Origin: Aphanomyces cochlioides
Lineage: Eukaryota > Oomycota > Saprolegniomycetes > Saprolegniales > Verrucalvaceae
Assembly: GCA_019828595.1 (NCBI GenBank)
Contig: JAHQRK010000049.1
Location: 62,001 to 126,000, forward strand
Length of the DNA: 64,000 nucleotides
Direction: 5' to 3'
Shown here: piece after piece, positions 41,404 to 52,505 of the stretch
Layout: every line of letters starts with the position of its first letter
How positions within the stretch are numbered: position 1 is the first letter of the stretch
Notes under the pieces: generated by a model
The model's database searches: none
Told to the model about the DNA's origin: nothing
The model's input: the letters and a program-made list of their open reading frames with translations, nothing else
Position numbers and translations under genes: made by a program

Positions 41404-42249
41404 ATTCACCTCGCAAAGACGATACCGTGATGGCATATTTTGTGTTTTATATTTTGAAATACAAACCAATTTGTGCTTACTCTCTCCTTCCTGGTTCACT
41501 TGTAGCTCTCCTAGATGTCATCATGAAATCCAGCAAACAAGCAACGTCAAGGAATGTTAAGTGCACAGATTGGTCTGTTGCAAGTTGTGCAGGATTTCAA
41601 ATCTCCGAATTCAAGTCGTTTGCCGATGTTACACTGTGCTAGTACAAACTTAGTACAAAGGGGCATCAAGTTGCATCGGTCATTGCCTGTTGTTGACTTT
41701 ATGACTTTTCAGCCAGTTTTCAGCCAGTTGCTGGATTTTGGAGGGATTTGATTGGTGAACTTGTTCTAAAAATAGAATAATTTTGCGGATGAGACAGGAA
41801 TACGTCAGGCTGAATTCCATTATCTGGGCAATCTCGATCGAGTTATATGGTACAATACTTGACATAATGCTTGCTATCTATGGTTCTTAGCATTGCCTCG
41901 ACAATTTCAGTGGAATTAAAACAAGACGGATCATGTTGTATACTAGTACAGGGTTGAAGGCAAGTGATGATATGTAGGGCGGCAATGAAAGATGCATTCC
42001 ATTCCAAAAAGATGGCGAAATTGACTCTCGAAAACTGAAATCAAGTGTTTTCGACGTCGCCTCTGTACAATCGCCACAATCTTCCACGAAGGCAGAGACA
42101 GCGCAATGAAGTAAGTGGAGGGTATGCGGCGTTTCAGGTCTCCAATGCAGAAGAATAAGATAACATTATTCACAGTAGCGTAAACTCAACACTGTCCTCT
42201 GATCTGGCACAACTGATATTTAACACATTCAGAGTATGAGGCACATTGG
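41404..42249. other. Intergenic after the phosphatase, no gene recognised
   Basis: AT-rich. Minus-strand open frames at 41887-42173 have no motif. The 3' UTR of the phosphatase should be at the left end. A short direct repeat CAGCCAGTTTTCAGCCAGTT lies near 41710. Confidence 0.4.
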
Positions 42250-43090
42250 CATGAACTCATTTCTGCGAATTACCAAGCTTGCAATCTATTCGGAATGCGA
42301 AACACCGTGGTAGGATGTCTTGCCTCAACTACTAGACCTGACAACGTTGTATGTCTTCAAAGAAATCGACATCGTCGACTTATTCGCCATTGCAGCCAAT
42401 AGTGCACGCCTCACCAAACTTCGAATTTGCTATGGAAGGCTGGTTGTGACTTTATCTGATCTACTTCATCTTATCCAGTGGTTTGATCGTCAACCCGTCC
42501 TCGAGTTCACGATGTTTGGAGGACGATGGGGAGGGATCCATGGTGTTGTCAAGCAAGATTTTTACCAAGCCATGTTTAATTGCCTTACCATGGACACTCT
42601 CAATCTTCAATCGTGCGACCTCAGAGACTTGAACCTCTCAAATTTGAGCTTTTCGATGCGAAAGCTGCAAATCTGCTATTGCAGGCTGCAACCTGATTTT
42701 GTCCGAGCATTATCGAGAAAATTGGCAAATTCTCGACTGACTGATTTGAGTTTGCACGGTTACAATTGTCAGAGCGTTCTGGGCATGAAGTCTCTACTAC
42801 AAGTTTTACCTCGGACGGGTATTAATCGGCTGTGGTTGGATTTTCATGGTGTTCACGATGAAACTTGGTGCGAGCTTGTTCCCTTGTTTGAAATGTGTGC
42901 ATTGGAAATATTGGAACTAAGCATTGCTCTTTCGACGACCCAAGAGAGCGATTTTGACTCCTCCGTCTTTACCTCACGGAGGATTTTCAACTCTTCAACC
43001 AATTTTCAGCTTGCGATACTTTTGAGCTTGTTCATGGTCACAAGGATTGAAGAAAACATTTTCCAGTCGTTTCTGAATATTCCGAATTGA
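42250..43090 (+). pseudogene. F-box-like/LRR family member A, N-terminally truncated
   Basis: Resembles the middle and part of the C-terminus of the intact members: RITKLAIY, DLLHLIQWFDRQPVLEF, KQDFYQAMFNCLTMDTLNLQSCDLRDLNLSNLSFSMRKLQICYC and LLQVLPRTGINRLWL. An in-frame TAG at about 42311 and the absence of the N-terminal LLPVDV...FAFLEALRP module show truncation. The C-terminal end after ELSIAL no longer matches the family. The largest open frame is 42320-43090. Not likely functional. Confidence 0.75.
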
Positions 43091-44130
43091 ATATTCCCCT
43101 CGTGCGCTAGCTCTCGGGATGCCTTTTCATGCTCAATTGGACCATGTCGAGTTTGGCAATGATGAACGTTGACATTGATTTCATCTTCAGGTGCTTTTCA
43201 CAATTGTACTATCAAAGTTGTAAGACCTCAGCATATCTGAGGCCATAGCCGGCCCATCTTGAGATTGATTCGCGGATTTGCCGTCGTTATCCGTCTTTTC
43301 TAGGGGCGATTACAAATCTGCAACAGTCCATTCGATCTTGGTGTTCGAGAGCAATTTGCATATCGTATGGTTGTTCTGAACGGGGTTGTGCTCATTGTTC
43401 AGAGCTACTGTCAAACAGTTTGCACTGCATGCGATCTTCTCATGCTACAGGAATACATGCAGCTTCTGGTGGGTGACAATATCAGTCTTTTTGCCAAACT
43501 TGACAAAAAATTGCGGAACTCCTTTAGGCATCAAACCCGCAAAGTTCACATTCGAAGTCAGGGATCTAATCATCCAGCAACCGTTCATGCAACGAATGTC
43601 ATATTTCAATGAGACACAACGAAAAAAAAAAAAAAAAGGACCGGAACAATGCCGACTTCCAAATAGCTAGAGCCCCAATATACTACTGGAATAGGCTTTG
43701 CAGGCTTGGGCGTCTACCTGTAAGACGGAATTAACAGTAGACTGCTCTCTGAAGATGACGTGCTTCGGACTTGAATGCATTACATTGGATCATGTGGTCT
43801 GACCCTCTTTGGGACGCAAATGCGAAATTGTTGCTTAGTTTGACGTCCTAGTGCCTAATTTGTCCCCAAGTTGTTCCAAAGCCTCTTGTTTTTCTAGGCA
43901 TTTTATCGACCTGCATATGCTACGTCGTAGCCGGTACAACATTGCACAATGAAAGTCGCAAGTAAAATTTGGTGGGAAAGAGAGCTCAATTGGTCCAATG
44001 TCATCAATTTCAATTTCCATGATCGATTGCCATGAAGGTATAGGATCTGCGTGGACAGATTTGTCCTTCAAGTCAGATCCATCAATTTTGCAATGAGCAG
44101 ATTCAAGGCTTCCATTTGGTCAGAAACATT
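43091..44130. other. Intergenic with poly-A run, no gene recognised
   Basis: A run of 16 A at 43622-43637 may be a retroposed poly-A tail or a simple repeat. Minus-strand frame 44071-43835 shows no motif. Nothing else can be supported. Confidence 0.4.
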
Positions 44131-45183
44131 TTAGAGTGTCAGCGACGTCAAGTGTACGCCACACTCGGTGGCAAAGTTCACTAGAAAAGCCACGTCTGCA
44201 GCGTCCAAACTATCCAAATGAGATATTTTCAATCTCGTGATCTTCTTGGAAAGCATCGATCGACTGGGATGTGTCAAGCTTTGCACCAATAGCCGCATAT
44301 CAGAGACGGTGAGATTTTGGCAGTACAGATTTAATTCCCATGTTGTATTGTTGCATTGAAAAGCCATTGCAAAATCCTTGCCAAACGAAGACGAATAGTT
44401 TTCGCCAAGCAGTGACAAGTTTTCCAACGTGCAATTCTCAAACAGTGTAAGCCCGTTGCCGAAAGTTTATTCAGCTATTTTTTGGTTTTTGATGGAAGTA
44501 CGCGGTAAGACTTGCAAAAGTTGCTCGAGCCACTCGTTGCGGTAATAGCAGAGCTCGAGGTCAATTATGCTGGAGCCTTCAAGTCGACTGGCAAATTGCT
44601 TCATAAAGTCAGCGTCTAAATAGCAGTATTTGATCTGCAGCGACCGCATCGAGAAGTTCAGATGCGAGAAATTCACGAAGGCGACAGTAGTTCAGCCGCA
44701 GCGTGTCCATTGTCAGGCAATTGAACATAGCTAGGTAAAGCTCTTGTTTTAAATCGTAGTCGACGCCCAACCAATCTCCCCACGCGCATTCAAAGACTCG
44801 AACTGGTTGGCGGTGGAACCAGTCGATGAGATCGTCTGACCACGCAATCTGCGTATTTGAATTCAAATGTTTCTTGAGCCAATCTCTGCTTCGTTGAGGT
44901 TAGAGACTGCCACGGTTGAAAAGAACTTTGCTATCGATTCGTACGAGGAAGACCATTTATCAAATGACACTGGCAAGTTCAACGTTGGCCACAAGAAGTC
45001 CGAGCGGTCGAGCTGTTTTCCCAACTGAAGCAAAGTCTGAAGAGGGCCAAGCACATTGCATGGACAGAGTGCTTCAAGAAAGGCAAAGAAATCGGTTGCA
45101 TCTGGAAGATAGAAAGCTATCACGACGATAATTTCAACGGACAGCAGAGAGCTCGCGGGGGCAGACGGTCTGGATTTCATCAT
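44131..45183 (-). pseudogene. F-box-like/LRR family member B, deleted and frameshifted
   Basis: From ATG 45183 the N-terminus matches member C (SLLSVEIIVVIAFYLPDATDFFAFLEAL, SFDKWSSSYESIAKFFSTVAVSNLNEAE). A frameshift follows, then HLNSNTQIAW jumps directly to DDLIDWFHRQPVRVFECAWGDWLGVDYDLKQELYLAMFNCLTMDTLRLN, so about 110 residues are missing compared with member C. Another shift leads to NFSHLNFSMRSLQIKYC and LLQVLPRTSIK, a stop, and a last part MENLSLLGENYSSSF to FATECGVHLTSLTL. Closest relative in the window is member C immediately to the right in the same orientation. Confidence 0.85.
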
Positions 45184-45935
45184 GAAGTTGGTCAACTGGC
45201 GACAATATCGTTGGCCTATGAATAGCGCGAAGGTTTTGCCTCAGTGAATAAAATTCCAGACTCGGATGCAAGGTCGAGCAAACAACGCTATCCCCGTTAG
45301 ATAAAGCATAAGTTAAGGTAAACACAAGAAATCACAGCCATTAGGAGCGTGGAGATTCCTAAGAGAGGTCGAAATTGGCAGTGTGTTCGAGCTTGGGATA
45401 TTTTCTCCAACATGAGTGGCATCATGGGTTATAAAGGCAGATCCATGAATGGCTCAGCTAAAATACCCACTAGCACAGCTGCTTTAGATGGGAATGTGGC
45501 GTCGTCTTGTTCGTCGACTGCTGGCGTAAAGTAGTTTGGTGGAAGAGGTACCTCGACTTCGCTGCACGGCGTCCAAGTTATGCCTGCGCTTAGTCAACAA
45601 TGCTGCCACGTCCACATGTAAGTCATCGTGGAATAAGTTGGCTATACAGTGTTGTAGGAGCTTGTATTAAAAAAAGACTTACGGGATCTTGAATTCGCCC
45701 GTGGAGCTCAGCTTCGAAGGTTATCGTCCGATAGAACAGTAGGGGACAGTTTGCTTTTTGGGTGAAAAAATTCCGTGGCTCGTATCGCCACCCATCGATC
45801 GAAGAGTTTCCAAACTTTCCTTGCTGTGCTCTGTGTGTGCTAGAGCAATGAATTTGGTTGGAGATGGCTGAAGCAGTCGCTTGGCCAGGAGAAGAAGAAT
45901 TAAGCAAAAATCTGCGGAGGATAATTTCGCTGGTA
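45184..45935. other. Intergenic between LRR members B and C
   Basis: No recognisable gene. A minus-strand open frame 45952-45623 (109 codons) is without motif. The region ends at the TA target of the MITE copy at 45936. Confidence 0.4.
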
Positions 45936-46170
45936 TTGTCTGATTGACTCAAAATTTCCGACTTGGCTGAAATCGATCAAACTTTGAATCAATCACCAAA
46001 TCGAACCAGCCAATCAGCGTCCAGAATTTGTTTAAACACACACAAAACACACCAACCCACACACACTAATTCATGTACCTTCCGATTATACTTGAATTCA
46101 CTATTACCAGATTGACCACACAAATTTCGTCGATTTTGATCAAAACTGTAAATTTGGACGAAAAAGACAA
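45936..46170. mobile_element. AT-rich MITE, diverged copy (235 bp)
   Basis: Begins TTGTCTGATTGACTCAAAATT and ends in GACGAAAAAGACAA, with TA on both sides (45934-45935 and 46171-46172). Internal words (AGCCAATCAG, CACACACAAAACACACC) match the MITE at 48930 in reverse orientation. Non-coding. Confidence 0.6.
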
Positions 46171-46303
46171 TATAAGCCATCTAGTTCATTCGAGTATGCT
46201 CTACAGAGGTCATAAGGGTCGTGGGAATACCTCGTTTCGTGTCATTTGCAATACCGGAAGATTTAAATATTTGGCAAGGAAGAACAAATATCCTGGCCAA
46301 GTA

Positions 46304-46510
46304 TTGTCATTTTCAACCAAATTTGTGGTTTTGACCAAAAGGCGAATTCATTTTCAAATCGATTTCTGAAGTGGTGTGTGTCAGTGTGTGTTTTGCGTGA
46401 GTTAGGTGGCTGATCGATTCTGATTGGCTGAATAATTTTTAATTTTTAATTTTAGCCAATCAGAGAAGCCCGTTCTAACCGTTCCTCACAATTTTGTATC
46501 AAAAGCACAA
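46304..46510. mobile_element. TA-duplicating MITE (207 bp) next to the stop codon of LRR member C
   Basis: Begins TTGTCATTTTCAACC and ends AAAAGCACAA, flanked by TA (46302-46303 and 46511-46512). Nearly the same sequence as 48930-49145, minus a short internal piece. It lies six bases past the stop codon of member C, so it probably forms part of that gene's 3' UTR or its terminator region. Confidence 0.8.
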
Positions 46511-46516
46511 TATTTT

Positions 46517-47884
46517 TCAGATTTTTAGGTCCGTCAAGCAAATTCCACACTCGGTAGCATACTTCATGAGCGACTCCACCGCCAAAGCGTCCAAAGTGTC
46601 CAAATGGGATATTTTGATCGTCTTGGAAAGCATGCATCGACTTGGATCACGCATGCTTTGGATCAAGAGCCGCATGTCGGATATGGCAATATCCCGACAG
46701 TACAGATTCAATTCGCAAATCGTCTTGTTGTTTTGAATTGACGCTGCAAGAGCGTTTGCAAAAGCGGACGAAAAGTTTTCACCAAGCAAGGACAAGCTTT
46801 TCAACGTGCAGTTCTCCAACAGCGGAAGCAGTGCACGCAAATTTAAGCTCTGAAATGGCAACCCATCCATTTTCAAACTCTTGATCGATGTCCACGGCAA
46901 GACTTGCAAGAGGCACTCGAGTCCATCGACGCTTTCGTCTCGGTAGTCACTGAATTCAAGGTCCACGACACAAGAGCCTTCTAAGCGAGTGGCGAATTGC
47001 GTTATAAAGTTGGCATCTGAAAAGCAGTCTTTGAATTGCATCGACCGCATCGAAAAGTTCAAACGCGAAAAATCCACATCACGGAAGCGACAGCAGTTCA
47101 GCCGCAGCGTGTCCATCGTCGGACAATTGAACATTGCTTGATAAAGCTCTTGTTTTAAATCGTAGTCGACGTCCAACCAATCTCCCCACGTGCATTCAAA
47201 GACTCGGACTGGTTGGCGATCGAACCAATCGATTAGATCTTCCGTGTTGAGCCCAAACATGGGATGGAACTCTGGAGAGATCTTGAGCTCGATGAGGTGG
47301 TTGCTCTTTGCTGCCAATTCGAGAATAGCGTCCCAAGCGGAGTGATACTGGCGCATCTCTTCGTCACGCAAGTCCATGTTTGGGCTGTCGTAGACTTCCA
47401 ACGATACCAAGTTGTTGAGTCGATGTAAAACTTCCCTCGTGCTGGAAATGGTCTCATCGCGGAGGCAAACGCTGAGCTGAGTAATTCGATCGTCCCAGTA
47501 CTCGTCCAGGATATCCATCGTGGCTGGAAACTCGTCGACAAACCAAGCAATCTTCGCCTTTGGATGCAAGTGTGTCTTGAGCCACTCCACCTCGTTCAGG
47601 TCTGAGATGGCCACCGTCGAGTAGAACTTTGCAATCGATTCGTACGAAGAAGACCATTCATCAAATGGCACTGGCAATCTCAACGTTGGCCACAAGAAGT
47701 CCGAGTGGTCGAGTTGTTGATCAAGCTGAAGCAAGCATTCGAGAGGGCCTAGCATATTCCACGGACGGAGAGCTTCAAGGAAGGCGAAGAGATCGGATGC
47801 ATCTGGAATATAGAAAGCAATCGCCACGACAATGTCAACAGACAGCAGAGAGAGCGCGGGGATAGACACTTTGGATTTCTTCAT
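46517..47884 (-). CDS. F-box-like/LRR protein, member C, intact
   Basis: 455 residues from ATG 47884 (MKKSKVSIPALSLLSVDIVV), chosen because other members start with the same MKK-K/R motif; the open frame extends further upstream without a good ATG. The N-terminal 50 residues (LLSVDIVVAIAFYIPDASDLFAFLEALRPWNML) look like a divergent F-box. Then comes a conserved central part (SSSYESIAKFYSTVAI) and irregular leucine-rich repeats of the RNI type (TMDTLRLNCCRFRDVDFSRLNFSMRSM, LLQVLPWTSIKSLKM, LLENCTLKSLSLL). F-box/LRR proteins usually select substrates for SCF ubiquitin ligases; that role is inferred from layout only. No signal peptide or membrane segment. Confidence 0.8.
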   Translation of the reverse strand: MKKSKVSIPALSLLSVDIVVAIAFYIPDASDLFAFLEALRPWNMLGPLECLLQLDQQLDHSDFLWPTLRLPVPFDEWSSSYESIAKFYSTVAISDLNEVEWLKTHLHPKAKIAWFVDEFPATMDILDEYWDDRITQLSVCLRDETISSTREVLHRLNNLVSLEVYDSPNMDLRDEEMRQYHSAWDAILELAAKSNHLIELKISPEFHPMFGLNTEDLIDWFDRQPVRVFECTWGDWLDVDYDLKQELYQAMFNCPTMDTLRLNCCRFRDVDFSRLNFSMRSMQFKDCFSDANFITQFATRLEGSCVVDLEFSDYRDESVDGLECLLQVLPWTSIKSLKMDGLPFQSLNLRALLPLLENCTLKSLSLLGENFSSAFANALAASIQNNKTICELNLYCRDIAISDMRLLIQSMRDPSRCMLSKTIKISHLDTLDALAVESLMKYATECGICLTDLKI

Positions 47885-48675
47885 GAAGCTTGTTGACTGG
47901 CGATGGCGATCATGCGTTGGCCTATTATTAGCACGTAGATGAAGGTGCTGCCTCTGTGAATGAAGGTGCAGGCTGGTGACGACCAGTGCGACCTTCAAGC
48001 GATTCAAAAGATGAAGACATCGTGGGGAGAAAACTTACTCTGGAGATGACAACTAGGAGCAAGAAAAGCTGCCCCTTGTGCCGATAAAGAACACCAAAGA
48101 TCAGTCATCCGCAATAGAAGTTCACATTGACATGGATGGGCTGGAGACTTTGCTGCGAGTCAAACTACGCTCATTGACCAAGTGTTTCACGCTGTCCAGT
48201 GCGGCGTCGACCAGAAAGCGTGAAAGCAAATTAATTTGCCACCGTAGGGGTCCATCTCATCAGTAAGAGGGGACCATCTAACAAGGTATGATTGAGGCGA
48301 AGGTCTGAAAGCAAAGCTCGGGCTTCCGTCAGCTAAAGGCCTGACCGAGCGAGTGAAGACAGGAGGAGAGCAGAGCGCAACGAAGAGGACAGCCGCTCCA
48401 AGAAAAGACAATTCACGGTCGAAGGTCCGTCAATCAGTCTCAGTAGGTACGAGTAATAAGCCAGTAATGGCCTCCAACGTGCTGGGGCCTCGATATGCAT
48501 AGCTCAGCATGACGTACAGTTGTCATCCTGTTGAATTGATACCTACAAAGCGTCATATTACCCATGTCCTTGCACAACCATCACGATCGCAAGCTGACCT
48601 TCATCTGTGGAGAAGTCGATGTTGAAATGCTCCGACGACGATAAAATAACGAGATCTCAAGCTCACAAATCAATC
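47885..48675. other. Divergent intergenic region between LRR members C and D
   Basis: The two genes point away from each other, so both promoters should lie here. A plus-strand frame 48078-48266 includes GLETLLRVKLRS, faintly like the LLRVLP segment of the family, but is too short to call. Possible upstream ATG for member D at 48619. Confidence 0.45.
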
Positions 48676-50231
48676 ATGAAGAAACCCCGAACAACGTCCA
48701 ACAACTCCTTCTTCACCAAGCTGCCGACTGACGTCATCGTCAACATTGCCTTTTCGATTCAAGAGGCAGGTGATCTCGTTGCTTTTCTTGAAGCGCTCCG
48801 TCGTCGCAATCTGCCTGGTCCACTACAACAACTTTACCAACTCGGATTGACTCAAGACCACTCAGACTTGTGGCCATCGTTGCACATCAAAAGTTGGCAT
48901 TCGTCGTGCGAAGAGATTGCAAAGTACTATTGTCATTTTCAACCAAATTTGTGGTTTTGACCAAAAAGCGAATTCATTTTCAAATCGATTTCATCATAGT
49001 GAAGTGATGTGTGTCAGTGTGTGTTTTGCGTGAGTTAGGTGGCTGATCGATTCTGATTGGCTGAATAATTTTTAATTTTTAATTTTAACCAATCAGAGAA
49101 TCCCGTTCTATTCGGAATCCTCACAATTTTGTATCAAAAGCACAATATTCCAATGTGGTCATTTACGCCATGTATGAGACGAATGAGATCGACTGGCTCA
49201 TGAATCATTTGAATGCCAAGGCTTCGATGGAGTGGCTCGTCGAGGAATTTCCACATGCGACCGAGGTGGACCCGAGGTATTGGAATCTACCAATTACTCA
49301 TGTCAACATTTCATTGAAATACGACGACGTCGACGACAAAGTGCCTCACAATACCTGCAGGGATATTTTGCCTCGACTGTCACGTTTCGTGTGGGATGCA
49401 GACGACAATCATAGCCACACCGACGAATGTTGCTACAATGCTCTCTACGACCATGTCTTCGGCTGTGAGCTGACGGGAGACAATATGACCAACCTCATGC
49501 AATGGTTTCGTCGTCCAAACGCTCGTGTGTTCCATTTCGCAGTTGGCCCGAACGACTGGTATGACAGTGACGTCGACGACGACATCAAGGAATCTTTTTG
49601 TCAAGCCATGTTCAATTGCCAAACTCTGGAGAGACTCAAGATAACAACTTGGGGTTTACAAGACGTGGATTTCACCGACATGGTGCTTTCGATGAGGTCT
49701 ATGGAACTGGCTGAGCTCGACTCGGACGCTTTGATATCTTTGGCCAGTCGACTGGGAGGTTCGAAAGTGACGCATTTCGAGTTCTCTGCTTTCGACTGCT
49801 CCGGTGCACACGAGCTAACGAGTCTCGTGCAAGTCTTACCTCGTACATTGATCAAATCCTTGATTGTATCCGGCTTACAATGCTGCGGTTTCCATCAGGA
49901 CGCATGGGCTAGCTTGTTTGACAAGTGTACGTTGGACACATTGGCATTGGGAACCACTGACTTTACGTCCTTCTTTGCCGAGAATCTCGCCTTGGGCATT
50001 CAGAAGAAGCAAACAATTCGTGGACTCGAGCTGGAGTGGGGAAACGGAAAACCTGGGACTCTTGCCGATATACGACTATTGATCCAAAGCATGGCGCATC
50101 CCAGTCGATCCGTGCATGTGAAACGGGTTCAGCTCAAGACTGCCAGCGGTACTTTTGACGCCGAAAGTGTCCAGTCTCTCCACGAATTTGCCATCGAATG
50201 CGGATGCGAGTTCAAGTACGTCGCCCTTTAG
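48676..50231 (+). pseudogene. F-box-like/LRR member D, interrupted by a MITE
   Basis: From ATG 48676 (MKKPRTTSNNSFFTKLPTDVIVNIAFSIQ...FLEALRRRNLPG) the frame reaches EEIAKYY and is then cut by the 216-bp MITE at 48930-49145. It resumes at SNVVIYAMYETNEIDWLMNHL and runs unbroken to 50231 with the family LRR blocks (FCQAMFNCQTLERLKI, LVQVLPRTLIKSLIV) and the C-terminus FAIECGCEFKYVAL. Removing the MITE and one TA restores a single frame of about 445 codons, so this is a recent insertion into an otherwise healthy gene. The insert lacks usable GT-AG borders, so splicing out is not expected. Confidence 0.9.
48930..49145. mobile_element. TA-duplicating MITE inside LRR member D (216 bp)
   Basis: Starts TTGTCATTTTCAACC and ends AAAAGCACAA with TA at 48928-48929 and 49146-49147. 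The ends form an imperfect inverted repeat (TTGTCATTTTCA against TTGTGCTTTTGA). A near-identical copy is at 46304-46510 and a third begins at 63885. TA duplication and TTGT ends fit a Tc1/mariner-mobilised MITE. Confidence 0.88.
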
Positions 50232-51638
50232 ATAAGCCTTTTTAAGCGAATCATTCAACTGGACATTTCTCCCACTTGCGCGACAAGCTGGTCGTACTGA
50301 CGGTCAATTTGGTCAAATCTGTGGGGTTTCAAGTCCAAACGATCACAATCAAGAGCCTACCTCGATCTCGAGAAGTCCATGCGTGGCGCAGTCGGCGACG
50401 ATACGACGGCCAGCGTAATGCTCACAATTCAATGATGATGAAACCCCAAACGATGTCCAAATCCTCATACTCCAAGCTGCCATTTCATGTCAAGCTTAAA
50501 GTTGCTTTCTATTTTACACACGGCAGCCGATCACTTTGCCATCCTTAAAGCTCTTTGTCATGCTAAATTGGCGGGAAAGTTGAATAAGCTCCGCGAAAAC
50601 AGCAGCTACTCTGATGTAGTTTTTGGGCTCAAGTCCCGCGAAACCTTGAGGGTAGTGACGCATATTGAAGGTGTAATTGTCGCTATCTTGACGTCAGTGA
50701 GGCGTGGCGTAGATTCGAATAAGTTCGTTGATTCTTCTCCAGCGGAACGAGCAGACAACAACAAGCCAGGAGGACCAGAAAGCCATGACGAAGAAACTGA
50801 AAGTGTCGGCGAAGCTTGAGGATTCCACCGCAGTTCACGAAATGTGTGTCTTCTTCGGATGAACACATCGCCAAGTATTATTCAAATGTGGTCATTCATG
50901 ACTTGAGCCAAGCCGAGTGGCTCAAGAAACATTTGAATCCGATGGCAAAGATTGAATGGGTGGTGGAGGACTTTCTAGCCATGACGGAAATTCACGACGA
51001 TGCATGGGATCTACCGATTATGTACTCGCGTTATTTTTAGCTTCAACTACGGTTCCCTGTCGAGAGTGGCCATGAAATTTTGTTGCGACTCAAACATTTA
51101 AAGTCTTTGAGAGTGTACGATGACCACGAATTCGACATGCCCGAGGAAGTATTGCAACGATTATCATCAAGCATGGGATGGAGTTTTCAATTTTTTAGCG
51201 AAGAGTCACCAAGTGACGGAATTACAAGGCCAATCTGCGCAATCTCATCGAATGGTTCCGCCGTCAGCCCGTTGCAGTGTTTGAGTGTTCGTCTCGAACT
51301 TGGTATCGAGTCAACCACAAAGTGAAACAAACTTTTTACCAAGCCATGTTCAGAGCATCTCCACCCGTCACTGGATTTGACACTGAAACTGAGTTTTCGG
51401 GCAGAGTGACACTGAGTCTTGCTCCACCGGTACACTGAGTCTGACACGGACACGGAGTTTAAAAGTCAGGCCCCGCAGTTTGGAGCCTCCGACACTGAGT
51501 TTAGACCCCAAAACTCAGTGTCAGAGCACAACACTGAGTTTTCGAATATCTTCGAATTTGTATGCTTCAAAAATATACTACACTGAACTATAGCATACAT
51601 TGAAACAATACTCCGTCAGTTGAGTAAAATGTCTGTGG

Positions 51639-52466
51639 ATGTCCGACGCGGAGAACGAGCTATTGTGCAAGTCGTGGGTACAAGTGTCTGAAGATCAGAT
51701 AACTGGAACAGGACAGCCCTCATCAACGTTCTGGGAGGCTATCACAGCGGCGTACAATGCGTCGATCCCCTAATGTCGACCTGAAAGAACTGCCCGTGCC
51801 CTTGAGTCGAAATTTGCAACAATAAAACTCCACGTCGGGAAGTTTTGTGGCTGCTATACTGAAGCTACTGATCTGCGAGCCAGTGGCACAAACATCGACG
51901 ATGTTATCGAGTGTGTGCCAACGACGCTGTACTATGAACGCAATGTGGACAAATCCGGCAAGCACATGCACTTCAAGTTCATGGAATGTTGGAGATTCCT
52001 TTCAAGCAAGCCCAAGTGGGAAACCTACTGAAGCAACACATTGGTGAAAAAGACCAAGCATGACGTCTCCGATGAGAGCGATGGTAGCTCCACGAAGGAA
52101 ATATTACCACCGCTATCATCGGGAACATCATGCTTGGAGCGACCCGAAGGTGTCAAGACGGCCAAACGTCGAAAAAAAGTACTTGCGAAATTGCCAGATC
52201 ATGACGAATCGCTTGCCAAAGCAACGGCAGACATGGCAGCAGCAATGGAAAGAAAGGCGCACGCTCAGACTATCGTTGCCAACATGCAATTGTTTACAAT
52301 GAGCACTGACAATTTGTCTCCAATTGCAAAACGCTTTGTGGAATTACAACAAGCCGAGGTTATCGCTACATTAGAAGCCCGTGCACAAGAGAGACAAGCA
52401 AAATTGCAAGGCGATGCTGATGCAACACAAGCTAAAGCTAGTAAAGGCAGTGAAGTGCTTCTGTAA
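51639..52466 (+). pseudogene. Harbinger accessory (Myb/SANT-like) gene with two in-frame stops
   Basis: One frame throughout from ATG 51639: ENELLCKSWVQVSEDQITGTGQ and FWEAITAAYN are the Trp-spaced Myb/SANT-like start. A TAA at 51771-51773 follows, then RTARALESKFATIKLHVGKFCGCY and FMECWRFLSSKPKWETY, a TGA at 52029-52031, and a charged C-terminal coiled region (ATADMAAAMERKAHAQTI, VELQQAEVIATLEARAQERQAK). This is the usual NAM-associated/SANT accessory protein of Harbinger elements that helps transposase bind and enter the nucleus. Inactive as it stands. Confidence 0.78.
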
Positions 52467-52505
52467 TGATGTGTGATGCGTGACTTGTAATAAAGTTAAT
52501 TACAT

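Noticed and set aside
40189..41499. 436-codon open frame on the minus strand
   Set aside because: It is antisense to the phosphatase gene and explained by that gene's strong codon bias. It shows no motif.
48930..49145. Intron in LRR member D
   Set aside because: No GT-AG borders fit, other members have no intron there, and TA duplications with further copies show it is a transposon.
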